A stretch of DNA of 64,000 bases, taken from positions 27,116 through 91,115 of the forward strand of contig NZ_AQHR01000035.1 of assembly GCF_000390185.1 (NCBI RefSeq). The letters run 5' to 3'. Source of the stretch: Lunatimonas lonarensis (GTDB lineage Bacteria; Bacteroidota; Bacteroidia; Cytophagales; Cyclobacteriaceae). Positions 8,178 to 17,195 of the stretch are shown in pieces (position 1 is the stretch's first letter; every line of letters starts with the position of its first letter). The notes under the pieces are model-generated. The model searched no databases. It saw only the letters and a program-made list of their open reading frames with translations, and was not told the DNA's origin. Made by a program: the position numbers and the translations under genes.

Positions 8178-9227
8178 TCAGACTGAACCCCGGTTTATAA
8201 AGTTAAACACATTTTTCACAGATTCCTTCTTTTGCTTTCTGATCATGTAGGCAGCCGTTTCACCCATCAGGCGGAAATCGGTGGATACTACGGTGATACC
8301 AAGCAATTCTTTGAGGGGTGTGTCATTGTAGGAAATAATGCCGATATCGGTGCCCAGTACGAAATCTTGCTCCCTCACCTGCTTCACCAAATTGACCAGA
8401 TCGTTTTCCTCGATGACTATGTAAACATCGCCAGGCTTTAATTCCATATCGGTATACACGGTCTCCAGGATTTCGTGGTCAAATTCGAAATCTTTGCAGA
8501 ATTTCTTAAAGCCCTGTTTGATCTCCTTGGGATAGGGGTATACTGTAGTATGGGGATATACCAAAATCAGCTTTTGGTAATTCTGTAATTGAAAGATTCC
8601 TTCGCAAAGGGCATTGTAAATGTCCCGTTTGAAATCTTGGTAGATAGATGCGGCCTGCCCATCGAATTCCGCTAGATAATTGTCCATGATCAGGAGCTTT
8701 TCCGGTGGATATTTCTTGAGCACATCCATGACCTTGGCGTCGACATTATAGTGGCTCCTGTTGCCATCTTTGAAATGGGGCATGACCACCAAGTGGTCGT
8801 AGACGCCCATATTCTCCTCCAAGACAGTCAATAGAATTTTTGGATCACAATGATAGATATGCAGATCCACCTGTGCGGAGGATCCCATGCTGTCAATAAA
8901 GGAATTGTAAATGCGCAACTTATAGTTGCTCAGCTTATTCATAAGGAATAAGACTTTTTCTTTTTTGTTTGAGATATTTCGGGCTACATAATACCCCTTT
9001 CCTTTTACCGAAACGATTATCTTTTTCTCTTTCAGCTGGTTGTAGGCCTTTTCCACGGTGTCTCGGGAAAGGTAGTACTCCTCGCTGATCTCATTGATGG
9101 AGGGAATTTTATCCCCGACGGCAAGTTGCTGGGTTTCGATATCTTCGATGATTGAATGGGCGATTTGAAGGTATTTGGGTATTCTGGAGTTTCCGTCCAG
9201 CCGGATCAGAGTCTTGGTTGCTAACAT
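8178..9227 (-). CDS. GntR-family regulator with LacI/periplasmic-binding sensor domain
   Basis: The 349-residue product has an N-terminal GntR winged helix: IPKYLQIAHSIIEDIE, then IPSINEISEEYYLSRDTVEKAY and a VKGKGYYV wing. A roughly 260-residue periplasmic-binding-protein-like effector domain of the LacI/AraR type follows. Such hybrids typically respond to sugars and repress or activate adjacent sugar genes. It lies between the GH106 and NCS1 genes on the same strand and is presumably the local regulator of the rhamnose locus. No convincing operator was found next to its own start. Confidence 0.88.
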   Translation of the reverse strand: MLATKTLIRLDGNSRIPKYLQIAHSIIEDIETQQLAVGDKIPSINEISEEYYLSRDTVEKAYNQLKEKKIIVSVKGKGYYVARNISNKKEKVLFLMNKLSNYKLRIYNSFIDSMGSSAQVDLHIYHCDPKILLTVLEENMGVYDHLVVMPHFKDGNRSHYNVDAKVMDVLKKYPPEKLLIMDNYLAEFDGQAASIYQDFKRDIYNALCEGIFQLQNYQKLILVYPHTTVYPYPKEIKQGFKKFCKDFEFDHEILETVYTDMELKPGDVYIVIEENDLVNLVKQVREQDFVLGTDIGIISYNDTPLKELLGITVVSTDFRLMGETAAYMIRKQKKESVKNVFNFINRGSV

Positions 9228-9345
9228 GACTAGGTTATTTTGGTGAGTTAATTGGGTTTAAGTGAACTGCTGTAATTTATCAACGAAACAGGGTATTTCC
9301 GAATAAATCCAGCGCAAAATTTTTCAGGTGTCTGTATTTTGTTTT

Positions 9346-12156
9346 TCAGCGGAATATTTCCAAATGCACCGGCCCACCAAGTCCCGATGGCATCACTTGC
9401 CAATTCGACGCATCAAAGGGTTTGTAATCGATGTTTACAAAATTAATCTCGTGGTAGTTACGCCAACTTTGTCCCTGCTGATCCATATACCGGATGCGAT
9501 TGGCCATCAGATTGGCTACTTCTATTTTCAAGCTGTTGGTACCGGACTTGACATAGTGGCTGATATCAATGGTGAAGGGGAGGCCATACACATAGCCTAC
9601 TTCCACACCGTTTACCCAAACCTTTGCGCCTTCAAATAAACTGCCGAGGTGTAGCCTGTAAACTTGTTCGGAAATATCCCCAAGGTTAAAAGACGTTTCG
9701 TATACACCCAAGCCCGAAAACTGACGGTTCCGCTCATCGCCGAATTCAGTCCAGGGTAGCAGCGAGTCAATTTTTTGATTATCTGGCAGGGTTGGGCCAC
9801 CGGAAACAAAGGACACCATCCAAGGCCCGGAAACGGGAACCGATGCGACCTGTTCATCGCGGTAACGCCATCTTTTAACATCAGGGATTTTATCCGGTAC
9901 GGTTTTTACGATCATGGACTCGCCGGGGGCAATTTGTACCCGTACCTGCCACTGATCGTCAACGAGGCGGGTGGCGGCTTTGCCAGAATGTCCATGTTGG
10001 GGATCCAGCAGTATTGCCTCTGCTCCTCGGTGATTTAAGGGAATCCAACCGTCTATGTTGTTTGCGGAATGGTTTACCAAGTAATAGTAGGCTTCCTGAT
10101 CGGCAATGCGCTTGATAAACTTCAGTCCCGTATCGGATAGTAGTTCCCGCTGCACTCCCAACAGGTCTAAAGCAGCTTGGAAATCACTGCTCTGCAAAAT
10201 AAGCCCTTCCCCAACCTTTGCGACAACCACACCCGGGGCATCATGCCTGAAATTAAGCATTGCCCAGCTTTCTTCCAGATCGGCTTTCCGCTCTTCGTAC
10301 CGATAAAAACCAGGAACATCTGAAGGCTTTTCCTGAAAGATGACCCTGCCACCTAAGGATGCCAGCTCAACCAGCCGGTTTAGGGTCTCGGGTTGCATAT
10401 GGGCTAGCTTTGGGACACAGATCACATCGGCCATGCTCCCTCCATTGCTGATGAGCCGCCCCTCCAGGGGCGAAACCGTTTGAAGTAGGGCATCTGAGAC
10501 AAAATCTACCGAGTAGCCCTTTTCCATGAGTGATTTGGACTCTTTGTAAAATGCGGTGGGGTGTAGCCATTCGTCGATGTTGTGTACGGTGATCATCTTG
10601 GAGAGTCCCTGCGGATCTGCCCAGACATCATAGATAGGCCAATACATTAGGATTTCCTGTGAGGGGGTTCCATACTGTAATACCGATTGGCTGCGAGTAA
10701 CAAAATCGTTGAAACCTCTAAAATGTGCCCACAGACTGTTGTGGGTAGTCAGGTTCAACGATGCGTAAAATAACCATCCCGGGAAGTCCACTTCTTTTGG
10801 TGAATAGGTGACGCCGTGATAGAACATGTGGTTTATTCCGGCCAGAAAGGCTTGTTCGAGTTCCGGCTTGGCCTGCGAGAAGGAAGACTTGAAGTGTTCG
10901 CCCAGCCAGGTGAAGGTTTCTGAGGAAACAAGGGGGTTGCCGGACAGGTGCGCCGCAGAGGAGGCAAACTTTAACATGATGGGATCCGGGTCTACGTTTC
11001 GCACGTCCGCGCTGTCTCTTCTCAGTCCGGGGATGGGAAAGAAGCTGGAGCCAAACGTTTCGCCCTCAGGAATATCAACGCTCGCATAAAGGTCCAGCAG
11101 ATTCCCCGGAGATCCATGGGCCTGATTTTTCGTTTTCTTACCGCGGTCGTGGGCCCATTCAGTCCACTGTTGGGTGAAATTTTCCAACAACATATCGCTG
11201 ATGGTTTCTCTGTAGTCGGACTTCAGACGGATACTTCGATCGGAGGGATTTTTCGAAAGCAGTTCTGGCAGGTGGCGTTTTAGGTCATAGCCACGTTTCC
11301 GCTCGAAATAGTCAAAAAAGCCAGCCGTAAAGTCAGCACCGTAGACCTCAAAACTGTCGTTGTAAAAAGCCCGGATTAAGGGAGTCTTTTCTGCAAATGC
11401 CTTGCCGAAATGGTCGAGATAGGCCTTTACGGAGGTTTTCGAGAAATGGTCCAACGTAAATCCTTGACCCCCCGGAGCGGCCCGTTTTACCTGTTGCCCG
11501 GTCTGTACCCTAAATATAACCCAGAGGCTGTGATTATTGGGTTCGTTCCACCGCAAGCTACCATCTGCCTGGAGTGTATGGGTGATTTCTACAGGGCCTC
11601 CCTCTTCAGGAAAGGCCATCACATGCTCAATTTCGTAAGCCAAGCCTTCCATCCTGCGCCCTTCCAGTCCAATCGGACGATCGAGGCGGCTATTCTCCCA
11701 CGTGTATTCCTGAAGGTGCATTCGTTGTGCGGCCATTTCGGGTGAGACCCACGGGCCTCCAAAAGGCCATCCGGTGCCTTGGGTCAGGTCAATTCCCATT
11801 TGATGGGAAGTCGCTTCCGAAATGGTATGGTGCAACATATCAAGCCATTCAGGGCTCAGGTATTCGATGAAATGCTCCTCAAAACCCTTTGCACCATAGA
11901 TTGGTGCTACCTCCAAACCACCGAGACCTGCCTCTGCGTAGGCTTTCATAAGGTAACTAATGTTTCCCCTATCCACGGCATTTCCCATCCACCACCATCT
12001 GCTCCAGGGTTTGCTTGTTTGGGTTTGGGCTGGCCATAGATCGCTTTCGGTACCCTTTTTGGCAATGACCTGACCTAGCGCAGGCATTACAGTGAGGATA
12101 AGCAGAAAGCCAACGAGAAGATGAGTGAATGTATCAGAAGTAGCTGTTTTTTTCAA
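9346..12156 (-). CDS. GH106-type alpha-L-rhamnosidase, secreted
   Basis: A 936-residue exported enzyme (signal peptide near residues 10-28, ending PALGQ). The N-terminal part has the family pattern KPWSRWWWMGNAVDRGNI, the LGGLEVAPIYG strand and the DLTQGTGWPFGGPWVSPE loop of GH106-like glycosidases. The C-terminal region (about 780-936) looks like a GH2-type sugar-binding jelly roll (LHLGSLFEGAKVWVNGVEVG ... LKIEVANLMANRI). GH106 enzymes remove alpha-L-rhamnose with inversion. The gene lies 33 bases downstream of rhaM on the same strand, so the enzyme and the mutarotase are probably made together. Its closest relatives include many proteins annotated only as glycosyl hydrolase. Confidence 0.85.
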   Translation of the reverse strand: MKKTATSDTFTHLLVGFLLILTVMPALGQVIAKKGTESDLWPAQTQTSKPWSRWWWMGNAVDRGNISYLMKAYAEAGLGGLEVAPIYGAKGFEEHFIEYLSPEWLDMLHHTISEATSHQMGIDLTQGTGWPFGGPWVSPEMAAQRMHLQEYTWENSRLDRPIGLEGRRMEGLAYEIEHVMAFPEEGGPVEITHTLQADGSLRWNEPNNHSLWVIFRVQTGQQVKRAAPGGQGFTLDHFSKTSVKAYLDHFGKAFAEKTPLIRAFYNDSFEVYGADFTAGFFDYFERKRGYDLKRHLPELLSKNPSDRSIRLKSDYRETISDMLLENFTQQWTEWAHDRGKKTKNQAHGSPGNLLDLYASVDIPEGETFGSSFFPIPGLRRDSADVRNVDPDPIMLKFASSAAHLSGNPLVSSETFTWLGEHFKSSFSQAKPELEQAFLAGINHMFYHGVTYSPKEVDFPGWLFYASLNLTTHNSLWAHFRGFNDFVTRSQSVLQYGTPSQEILMYWPIYDVWADPQGLSKMITVHNIDEWLHPTAFYKESKSLMEKGYSVDFVSDALLQTVSPLEGRLISNGGSMADVICVPKLAHMQPETLNRLVELASLGGRVIFQEKPSDVPGFYRYEERKADLEESWAMLNFRHDAPGVVVAKVGEGLILQSSDFQAALDLLGVQRELLSDTGLKFIKRIADQEAYYYLVNHSANNIDGWIPLNHRGAEAILLDPQHGHSGKAATRLVDDQWQVRVQIAPGESMIVKTVPDKIPDVKRWRYRDEQVASVPVSGPWMVSFVSGGPTLPDNQKIDSLLPWTEFGDERNRQFSGLGVYETSFNLGDISEQVYRLHLGSLFEGAKVWVNGVEVGYVYGLPFTIDISHYVKSGTNSLKIEVANLMANRIRYMDQQGQSWRNYHEINFVNIDYKPFDASNWQVMPSGLGGPVHLEIFR

Positions 12157-12189
12157 TAGGCTGGGGGTTATTGATTTCGTCTATTACTA

Positions 12190-12504
12190 TTATTTGAGGG
12201 TAAATACCTTGGTTAATGGATTGGTAACCGGCGAATTATCAGGGTTGGTCTCCATGATATCCGCCATATAGGCCCACCATTTTTTTACCAGTTCTGTCTC
12301 TCCGAGGTCTTGGGAAGAGGATGTTCCTGAGGTCTGCTGAAAGGCAAATAGGGTATTGGATGATCTGTCAAGAAATATGTGGTAGTCACTTATTCCGGAG
12401 GCTTTTAGAAGTGCCTGCAGTTCCGGCCATATCTCATCGTGTCGCTTTTCGTACTCCTTTTCAAATCCCGGGAGTAGCTTCATGGTAAAGGCGATTTGGT
12501 TCAT
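12190..12504 (-). CDS. rhaM: L-rhamnose mutarotase
   Basis: A 104-residue dimeric alpha/beta-barrel ferredoxin-like protein that interconverts the alpha and beta anomers of L-rhamnose. It has the expected length and conserves the active-site residues known from E. coli RhaM: Tyr18 and His22 in EYEKRHDEIWPEL, and the Trp76-Trp77 pair in KKWWAYMADIME. The C terminus (SPVTNPLTKVFTL) is slightly longer than in E. coli. It is the first gene of the leftward rhamnose group, so it identifies the sugar handled by its neighbours. It is cytoplasmic, with no signal peptide. Confidence 0.93.
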   Translation of the reverse strand: MNQIAFTMKLLPGFEKEYEKRHDEIWPELQALLKASGISDYHIFLDRSSNTLFAFQQTSGTSSSQDLGETELVKKWWAYMADIMETNPDNSPVTNPLTKVFTLK

Positions 12505-12716
12505 GGGGTTTGGTTTTTTGGGTAAATGGGAAGTGAACGTTAGTCAGCGTGTAAGTTTAACAAATATTTTGCAATGATGCATAGTCGTTTTTCCACAATA
12601 GGGGTATTGACCATTTACATGGTGGCGAAAACATCACTTATGTAAAAAACGCAAACCTCTTATGGAATCCTGAGGTTCATGTATTAGCTTAGGGGGCTAG
12701 TTTTATAAAATCCAAA
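12505..12716. promoter_or_regulatory. Divergent regulatory region between rhaM and the SDR gene
   Basis: This 212-base gap must hold promoters in both directions. It contains an inverted repeat TTTACAT (12614-12620) / ATGTAAA (12640-12646), and a smaller one ACCAT (12610-12614) / ATGGT (12619-12623). Either could be an operator for the GntR-type regulator, but neither recurs elsewhere in the locus, so the assignment is weak. Confidence 0.3.
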
Positions 12717-13475
12717 ATGACAAGTATTCGATTTGACAATCAGGTGGCTGTGGTCACGGGTGCCGCTGATGGTATCGGCAGGGGCATCGCCGAGCGAATT
12801 GCGAGGGAGGGAGGCAAGGTAGTCCTTTGGGATATCAAAGAAAGCCTGTTAAAGCAGAGGGCCACCGAATTAGGGGAACGTGGGACAGAGGTCTTGATTC
12901 AGGTGGTGGACGTAGCGGACGAAGAGCAGGTAGAAAATGCTTTTTCCGATGCGGTAGCCCATTTTGGGAAGATAGATATATTGGTGCATGCAGCCGGTAT
13001 TGTAGGGCCTACCCAAACCAAGATCACGGATTACTCCGCCGAGGCCTTCGATCAAATCTACCGGGTGAACCTGCGTGGCTCTTTTTTGGTCTGCAAGTAC
13101 GCAGTTCCTTATATGGAAAATCAAAATTATGGGCGAATACTCCTTATCGCCTCCATCGCAGGGAAAGAAGGCAATCCGTTTATGGTAGGGTACTCAGCTA
13201 CAAAGGCAGGTGTGATCGGACTGGTAAAGAGCTTGGGCAAGGAACTAGCGACTACCGGTATCACGGTCAACGCCATAGCACCGGCGGTGATCAGGACGCC
13301 CATGAATGCCGATACAGCACCAGAACAGCTCGAATATATGGCGTCAAAAATCCCCATGCAACGGTTGGGTACGGTGGAAGAGACGGCCTCATTGGCTACT
13401 TGGATAGTTTCGGAGGAAGCAAGTTTTAATACCGCCTTTGTGTTTGATCTTTCGGGAGGCAGGGCAACCTATTGA
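12717..13475 (+). CDS. Short-chain dehydrogenase/reductase (SDR)
   Basis: A 252-residue classical SDR with the cofactor motif TGAADGIG (residues 14-21), the NAG-like HAAGIVGPT, and the catalytic set Ser146, Tyr159 and Lys163 (YSATK). A C-terminal PGG-like LSGGRATY end closes the protein. An acidic residue at the end of the second strand (LWDIKE) suggests NAD rather than NADP. It is divergent from rhaM. L-rhamnose-1-dehydrogenases and 2-keto-3-deoxy-L-rhamnonate dehydrogenases of the oxidative rhamnose pathway are SDRs of this size, so such a role is plausible, but 3-oxoacyl-ACP reductase-like or other sugar dehydrogenase activity is equally compatible. Confidence 0.85.
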   Translation: MTSIRFDNQVAVVTGAADGIGRGIAERIAREGGKVVLWDIKESLLKQRATELGERGTEVLIQVVDVADEEQVENAFSDAVAHFGKIDILVHAAGIVGPTQTKITDYSAEAFDQIYRVNLRGSFLVCKYAVPYMENQNYGRILLIASIAGKEGNPFMVGYSATKAGVIGLVKSLGKELATTGITVNAIAPAVIRTPMNADTAPEQLEYMASKIPMQRLGTVEETASLATWIVSEEASFNTAFVFDLSGGRATY

Positions 13476-13543
13476 CAGTGACCCACGGCAAGCGCAGTGC
13501 TTTTTTGTTGATCGAGAATTAAAAAAACAAATAGTAATCCATA

Positions 13544-16500
13544 ATGAATCGCATTAGAAAACCTATCGGCCTATTGCTGATGCTTGTGCTGGCTGCCTTT
13601 GTGGTCGCTTGTTCAGGGCGTTCAGGCAAACCAAAAATATTGGTATTTAGTAAAACAGCTGGGTATTACCACACCTCCATCCCGGATGGGATCGCTGCCC
13701 TACAGCGTCTGGGAGCGGAAAATGGCTTTCAGGTAGATACCACAAAGGATGCATCGATGTTTACGGAAGAAATATTGAAGCAGTATGACGCAGTTGTGTT
13801 TCTTAGTACCACCGGCGACGTGTTGGACCACTACCAACAGGCCGATTTTGAACGATATATTCAGGCTGGTGGAGGCTTTGTGGGAATCCACGCTGCTGCG
13901 GATACCGAGTACGACTGGCCCTGGTACGCCAAAATGGTGGGTGGCAATTTCTTGGATCACCCGGGAATCAATGATCCACACCCTAACGTGCAGGATGGTA
14001 TGTTGGATGTGGTGGACAGAAGTCATCCTTCCACCGTTTTTCTGCCCGAAAGGTGGGGCCGTAAGGATGAATGGTATACCTATAAAAATTTCAACGAGGC
14101 CGTAAACGTGCTCATCACGTTGGATGAAGACAGCTACCAGGGAGGTGCCCGAACGGGATATCACCCCATAGCCTGGTACCATGAGTACGATGGAGGACGC
14201 GCTTTCTATACGGGCGGAGGACATACCTCCGAATCGTTTACCGAAGAGCTTTTTCTTAAGCATATTTTGGAAGGCATCAACTACGCCATGGGCAAAACCG
14301 GTAAGCGGGATTATTCCAAAGCAACCAGCAAACGGGTACCCGAAGAGGACCGTTTTCAAAAGACAACCCTAGCCTCGGGCGTGTTCACTGAACCGGTTGA
14401 GATGGCTATTTTGCCCAATCTTGATATTTTGGTGGCGCAGCGAAGGGGAGAGGTGTTACTGTACAAACAGGAAGATTCCACTGTAAAGCAGGTGGGTTTG
14501 TTGGATGTGTACTGGCGGACAGACGTACGCGGTGTTAATGCGGAGGAGGGTCTGCTGGGGCTGCAGGTAGATCCAAATTTTGCTACCAATCGATGGGTGT
14601 ATCTTTTTTACAGTCCAACAGGGGAATGGGTTAACCGACTTTCCCGTTTCAAATTTGAAAATGATCAGCTGGAGTTGGCCTCTGAGCAGGTAATTCTCCA
14701 GTTTTATTCCCAGCGGGATATTTGTTGTCATACCGGCGGTTCCATTGCTTTTGACAAGGACGGCCTGCTGTATGTTTCCGCTGGAGACAATGCGACTCCC
14801 TTCAACCAGGCAAATTCAAGGTTTACGCTCAGAGGTTATGCTCCTTTGGACGACCGTCCTGGCAGGGAGCAATACGATGCGGCACGTTCATCTGGTAACA
14901 CCAACGACCTAAGGGGAAAAATTCTCCGCATTAGAGTAAACGAAGACGGCAGTTATGATATTCCTGACGGCAATCTATACCCTAAAGGCACGGAGGGGGC
15001 AAGGCCGGAAATCTATGTGCAGGGCAACCGTAACCCGTACCGGATTAGCGTAGACCAAAAATCAGGTTTCCTTTATTGGGGTGAGGTCGGACCGGATGCA
15101 CGGGCAGATAGTCTGGGTATACGGGGCCCGATGGGATACGACGAAGTGAATCAGGCGAAAAAGGCCGGTAACTTCGGTTGGCCGTTTTTTGTGGGAGACA
15201 ATTACCCTTACACAACCTATAATTTTGATACCGGTGAGTCAGGTATCACCTTTGATCCGAAAAAGCCCGTTAATTTGTCCAGAAACAACACTGGACTCAG
15301 GGAATTGCCGCCGGCGCAACCGGCATTTATCTGGTATCCCTATGTGGAGTCTGCCGAATTTCCCCAAGTAGGTACCGGCGGAAGAAATGCCATGGCAGGC
15401 CCCGTATATTATTCAGATATGTATCCCAATGGTGGCGGATTGCCTGACTACTTTGACGGTAAGCTATTCATCTACGAATGGATTCGGGGCTGGGTAAAGC
15501 TGGTGACCATGGATGAGAATGGTGATTACGAGAAGATGGAGCCTTTTATGCAAAGTACCCGAAACAATGCTTTGATTGATATGGAGTTGGGTCCTGATGG
15601 AAAACTGTACTACTTGGAATATGGCAACGGATGGTTCTCCAAAAATCCAGATGCTGCCCTTTCCCGTATTGATTATAATCCAGGAAACCGTGCACCTGTT
15701 ATTACATCCATTTCGGTAGATAATACCTCCGGTGCGCTTCCGTTTGAGGTTACGGTAAAAGCTCAGGTCCGTGATCCGGAAAACGACAAGTTGCGTTTTG
15801 AATGGGACTTGGGCAATGGAGAGCTGGTAGAGACCAAAGAGCCGAGTTTGACCCACACCTTTACCCAGGTAGGGGATCATTCGATCAGGCTTAGGGTTAC
15901 TGATACTGGGGGACTGACCGCCGTGTCGCAGGCGGTGGATGTTTATGCCGGTAATATTGCCCCACATGTGAGTATAGAAGTCAGTGGCAATAGTTCGTTT
16001 TATTTTCCCGGTAAAAAGGTAAATTATGAGGTGAAGGTCGTTGACCCCGATGATCCCGGTGCGGCGAATGACCTGTCGACCCTCTATGTGGTGGCGGATT
16101 ACATCGAAGGGTTTGACCAAGCAGAGGCCTCTATGGGGCATCAAGTGATGACCGAAGCAATGGCGGGTAAGAGTTTAATGGAGTCGCTTACCTGCAAGAC
16201 CTGCCATAAAGAGGATGAAGCCTCGATTGGCCCGGCCTACTTGGATGTCGCCAGAAAGTACCGCAACAACCCATCCGCAGAGGCTCATCTCATCAATAAG
16301 ATAATGAAAGGTGGTTCGGGTATTTGGGGCGAGACCATGATGCCGGCCAATCCGGACGTGAAAGAAGGCGATGCCAAGAAGATAATCGCCTACATTATGT
16401 CGTTGGTAAATGGATCCAGCAGACAGGCTTCCTTGCCTGCCTCCGGTTCGTTGGATCCAACCCTCGGAAAGCCTGTTTCCGATTTTGGAACATTGCGTAT

Positions 16501-16987
16501 CACCGCTACCTTTACAGATAAAGGGGGGCAGAATATTAAGCCACTTACCGGTGGAGGGTCAATCTATCTTAGAAGCCCGCAGTTCGATTTTGGGCAAATG
16601 GCAGTAGATAATTTCAGGACTTTTGAAATGAGAGGCCGTACCATGCTTCTTGCTGACACCGACTTGGAGAGTTCCGTTTCATTAGGCACGATAGACTTGG
16701 TAGGCGTACGGTCATTGGATTTGCAGCTGGGCAGTCAGACCCCCATGGAGTTTGGGTACAAGGTAGAGTTAAGGCGAGGTACCATAGCGGGCGAGGTCAT
16801 TGCATCAAAGGTGGTACGAGGGCCTGATTTGAAGGAAGCCCAGGGGCGCTATTCGGGTATGGTTAGTTTGCCAATCGGATCCCAAGCTGGATCTACAAAG
16901 CAGCCGGTGCACTTGGTGGTATCTCCTTTAAATTCGGATGAATCGGTGGCGATGACCATTGTAGCGGCTGAAATGATCTCGGAATAG
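13544..16987 (+). CDS. Multidomain lipoprotein: ThuA + soluble aldose dehydrogenase + PKD + cytochrome c
   Basis: The 1147-residue product begins with a lipoprotein signal (VVACSG, Cys23). Domains in order are: a ThuA-like glutamine-amidotransferase fold (about 30-250, starting PKILVFSKTAGYYHTSIPDG); a PQQ-type sorbosone/glucose dehydrogenase beta-propeller (about 270-700, with CCHTGGSIAFDKDGLLYVS and YVQGNRNPYRI); a PKD domain (about 715-810); a class I cytochrome c domain with haem motif CKTCH at 884-888 and probable axial Met near 932; and a C-terminal beta domain of about 170 residues. Such fusions are known in Bacteroidota and are thought to oxidise sugars outside the inner membrane and pass electrons on through the haem. 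It follows the SDR gene by 68 bases. Confidence 0.88.
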   Translation: MNRIRKPIGLLLMLVLAAFVVACSGRSGKPKILVFSKTAGYYHTSIPDGIAALQRLGAENGFQVDTTKDASMFTEEILKQYDAVVFLSTTGDVLDHYQQADFERYIQAGGGFVGIHAAADTEYDWPWYAKMVGGNFLDHPGINDPHPNVQDGMLDVVDRSHPSTVFLPERWGRKDEWYTYKNFNEAVNVLITLDEDSYQGGARTGYHPIAWYHEYDGGRAFYTGGGHTSESFTEELFLKHILEGINYAMGKTGKRDYSKATSKRVPEEDRFQKTTLASGVFTEPVEMAILPNLDILVAQRRGEVLLYKQEDSTVKQVGLLDVYWRTDVRGVNAEEGLLGLQVDPNFATNRWVYLFYSPTGEWVNRLSRFKFENDQLELASEQVILQFYSQRDICCHTGGSIAFDKDGLLYVSAGDNATPFNQANSRFTLRGYAPLDDRPGREQYDAARSSGNTNDLRGKILRIRVNEDGSYDIPDGNLYPKGTEGARPEIYVQGNRNPYRISVDQKSGFLYWGEVGPDARADSLGIRGPMGYDEVNQAKKAGNFGWPFFVGDNYPYTTYNFDTGESGITFDPKKPVNLSRNNTGLRELPPAQPAFIWYPYVESAEFPQVGTGGRNAMAGPVYYSDMYPNGGGLPDYFDGKLFIYEWIRGWVKLVTMDENGDYEKMEPFMQSTRNNALIDMELGPDGKLYYLEYGNGWFSKNPDAALSRIDYNPGNRAPVITSISVDNTSGALPFEVTVKAQVRDPENDKLRFEWDLGNGELVETKEPSLTHTFTQVGDHSIRLRVTDTGGLTAVSQAVDVYAGNIAPHVSIEVSGNSSFYFPGKKVNYEVKVVDPDDPGAANDLSTLYVVADYIEGFDQAEASMGHQVMTEAMAGKSLMESLTCKTCHKEDEASIGPAYLDVARKYRNNPSAEAHLINKIMKGGSGIWGETMMPANPDVKEGDAKKIIAYIMSLVNGSSRQASLPASGSLDPTLGKPVSDFGTLRITATFTDKGGQNIKPLTGGGSIYLRSPQFDFGQMAVDNFRTFEMRGRTMLLADTDLESSVSLGTIDLVGVRSLDLQLGSQTPMEFGYKVELRRGTIAGEVIASKVVRGPDLKEAQGRYSGMVSLPIGSQAGSTKQPVHLVVSPLNSDESVAMTIVAAEMISE

Positions 16988-17195
16988 GGGCCTTATCCCT
17001 CGAGGCAGCGCTTTCTCGCCAACCAATTATCGGAAGGAGGCGCTGTCTTCCTACGTGCAGAACCGGTCGAATGGGAGGGCTTGATTACAGCGGACACGGG
17101 GAGGTATTTTATTTGTGGTGTACGTGTTTGAACATCTTTTTGGATGATGGTGTTTTTAGTGGGTTGTAATTTGGGGAATGTAGAAGGAGGATCCA

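Noticed and set aside
13476..13543. Weak hairpin AAGC/GCTT followed by T run after the SDR gene
   Set aside because: A four-base stem is too short to call a terminator.
13700..14359. 219-codon open frame on the minus strand
   Set aside because: Antisense to the ThuA domain, no recognisable protein.
15464..16144. 226-codon open frame on the minus strand
   Set aside because: Fully inside the ThuA/cytochrome gene, low-complexity product without family features: a shadow frame.
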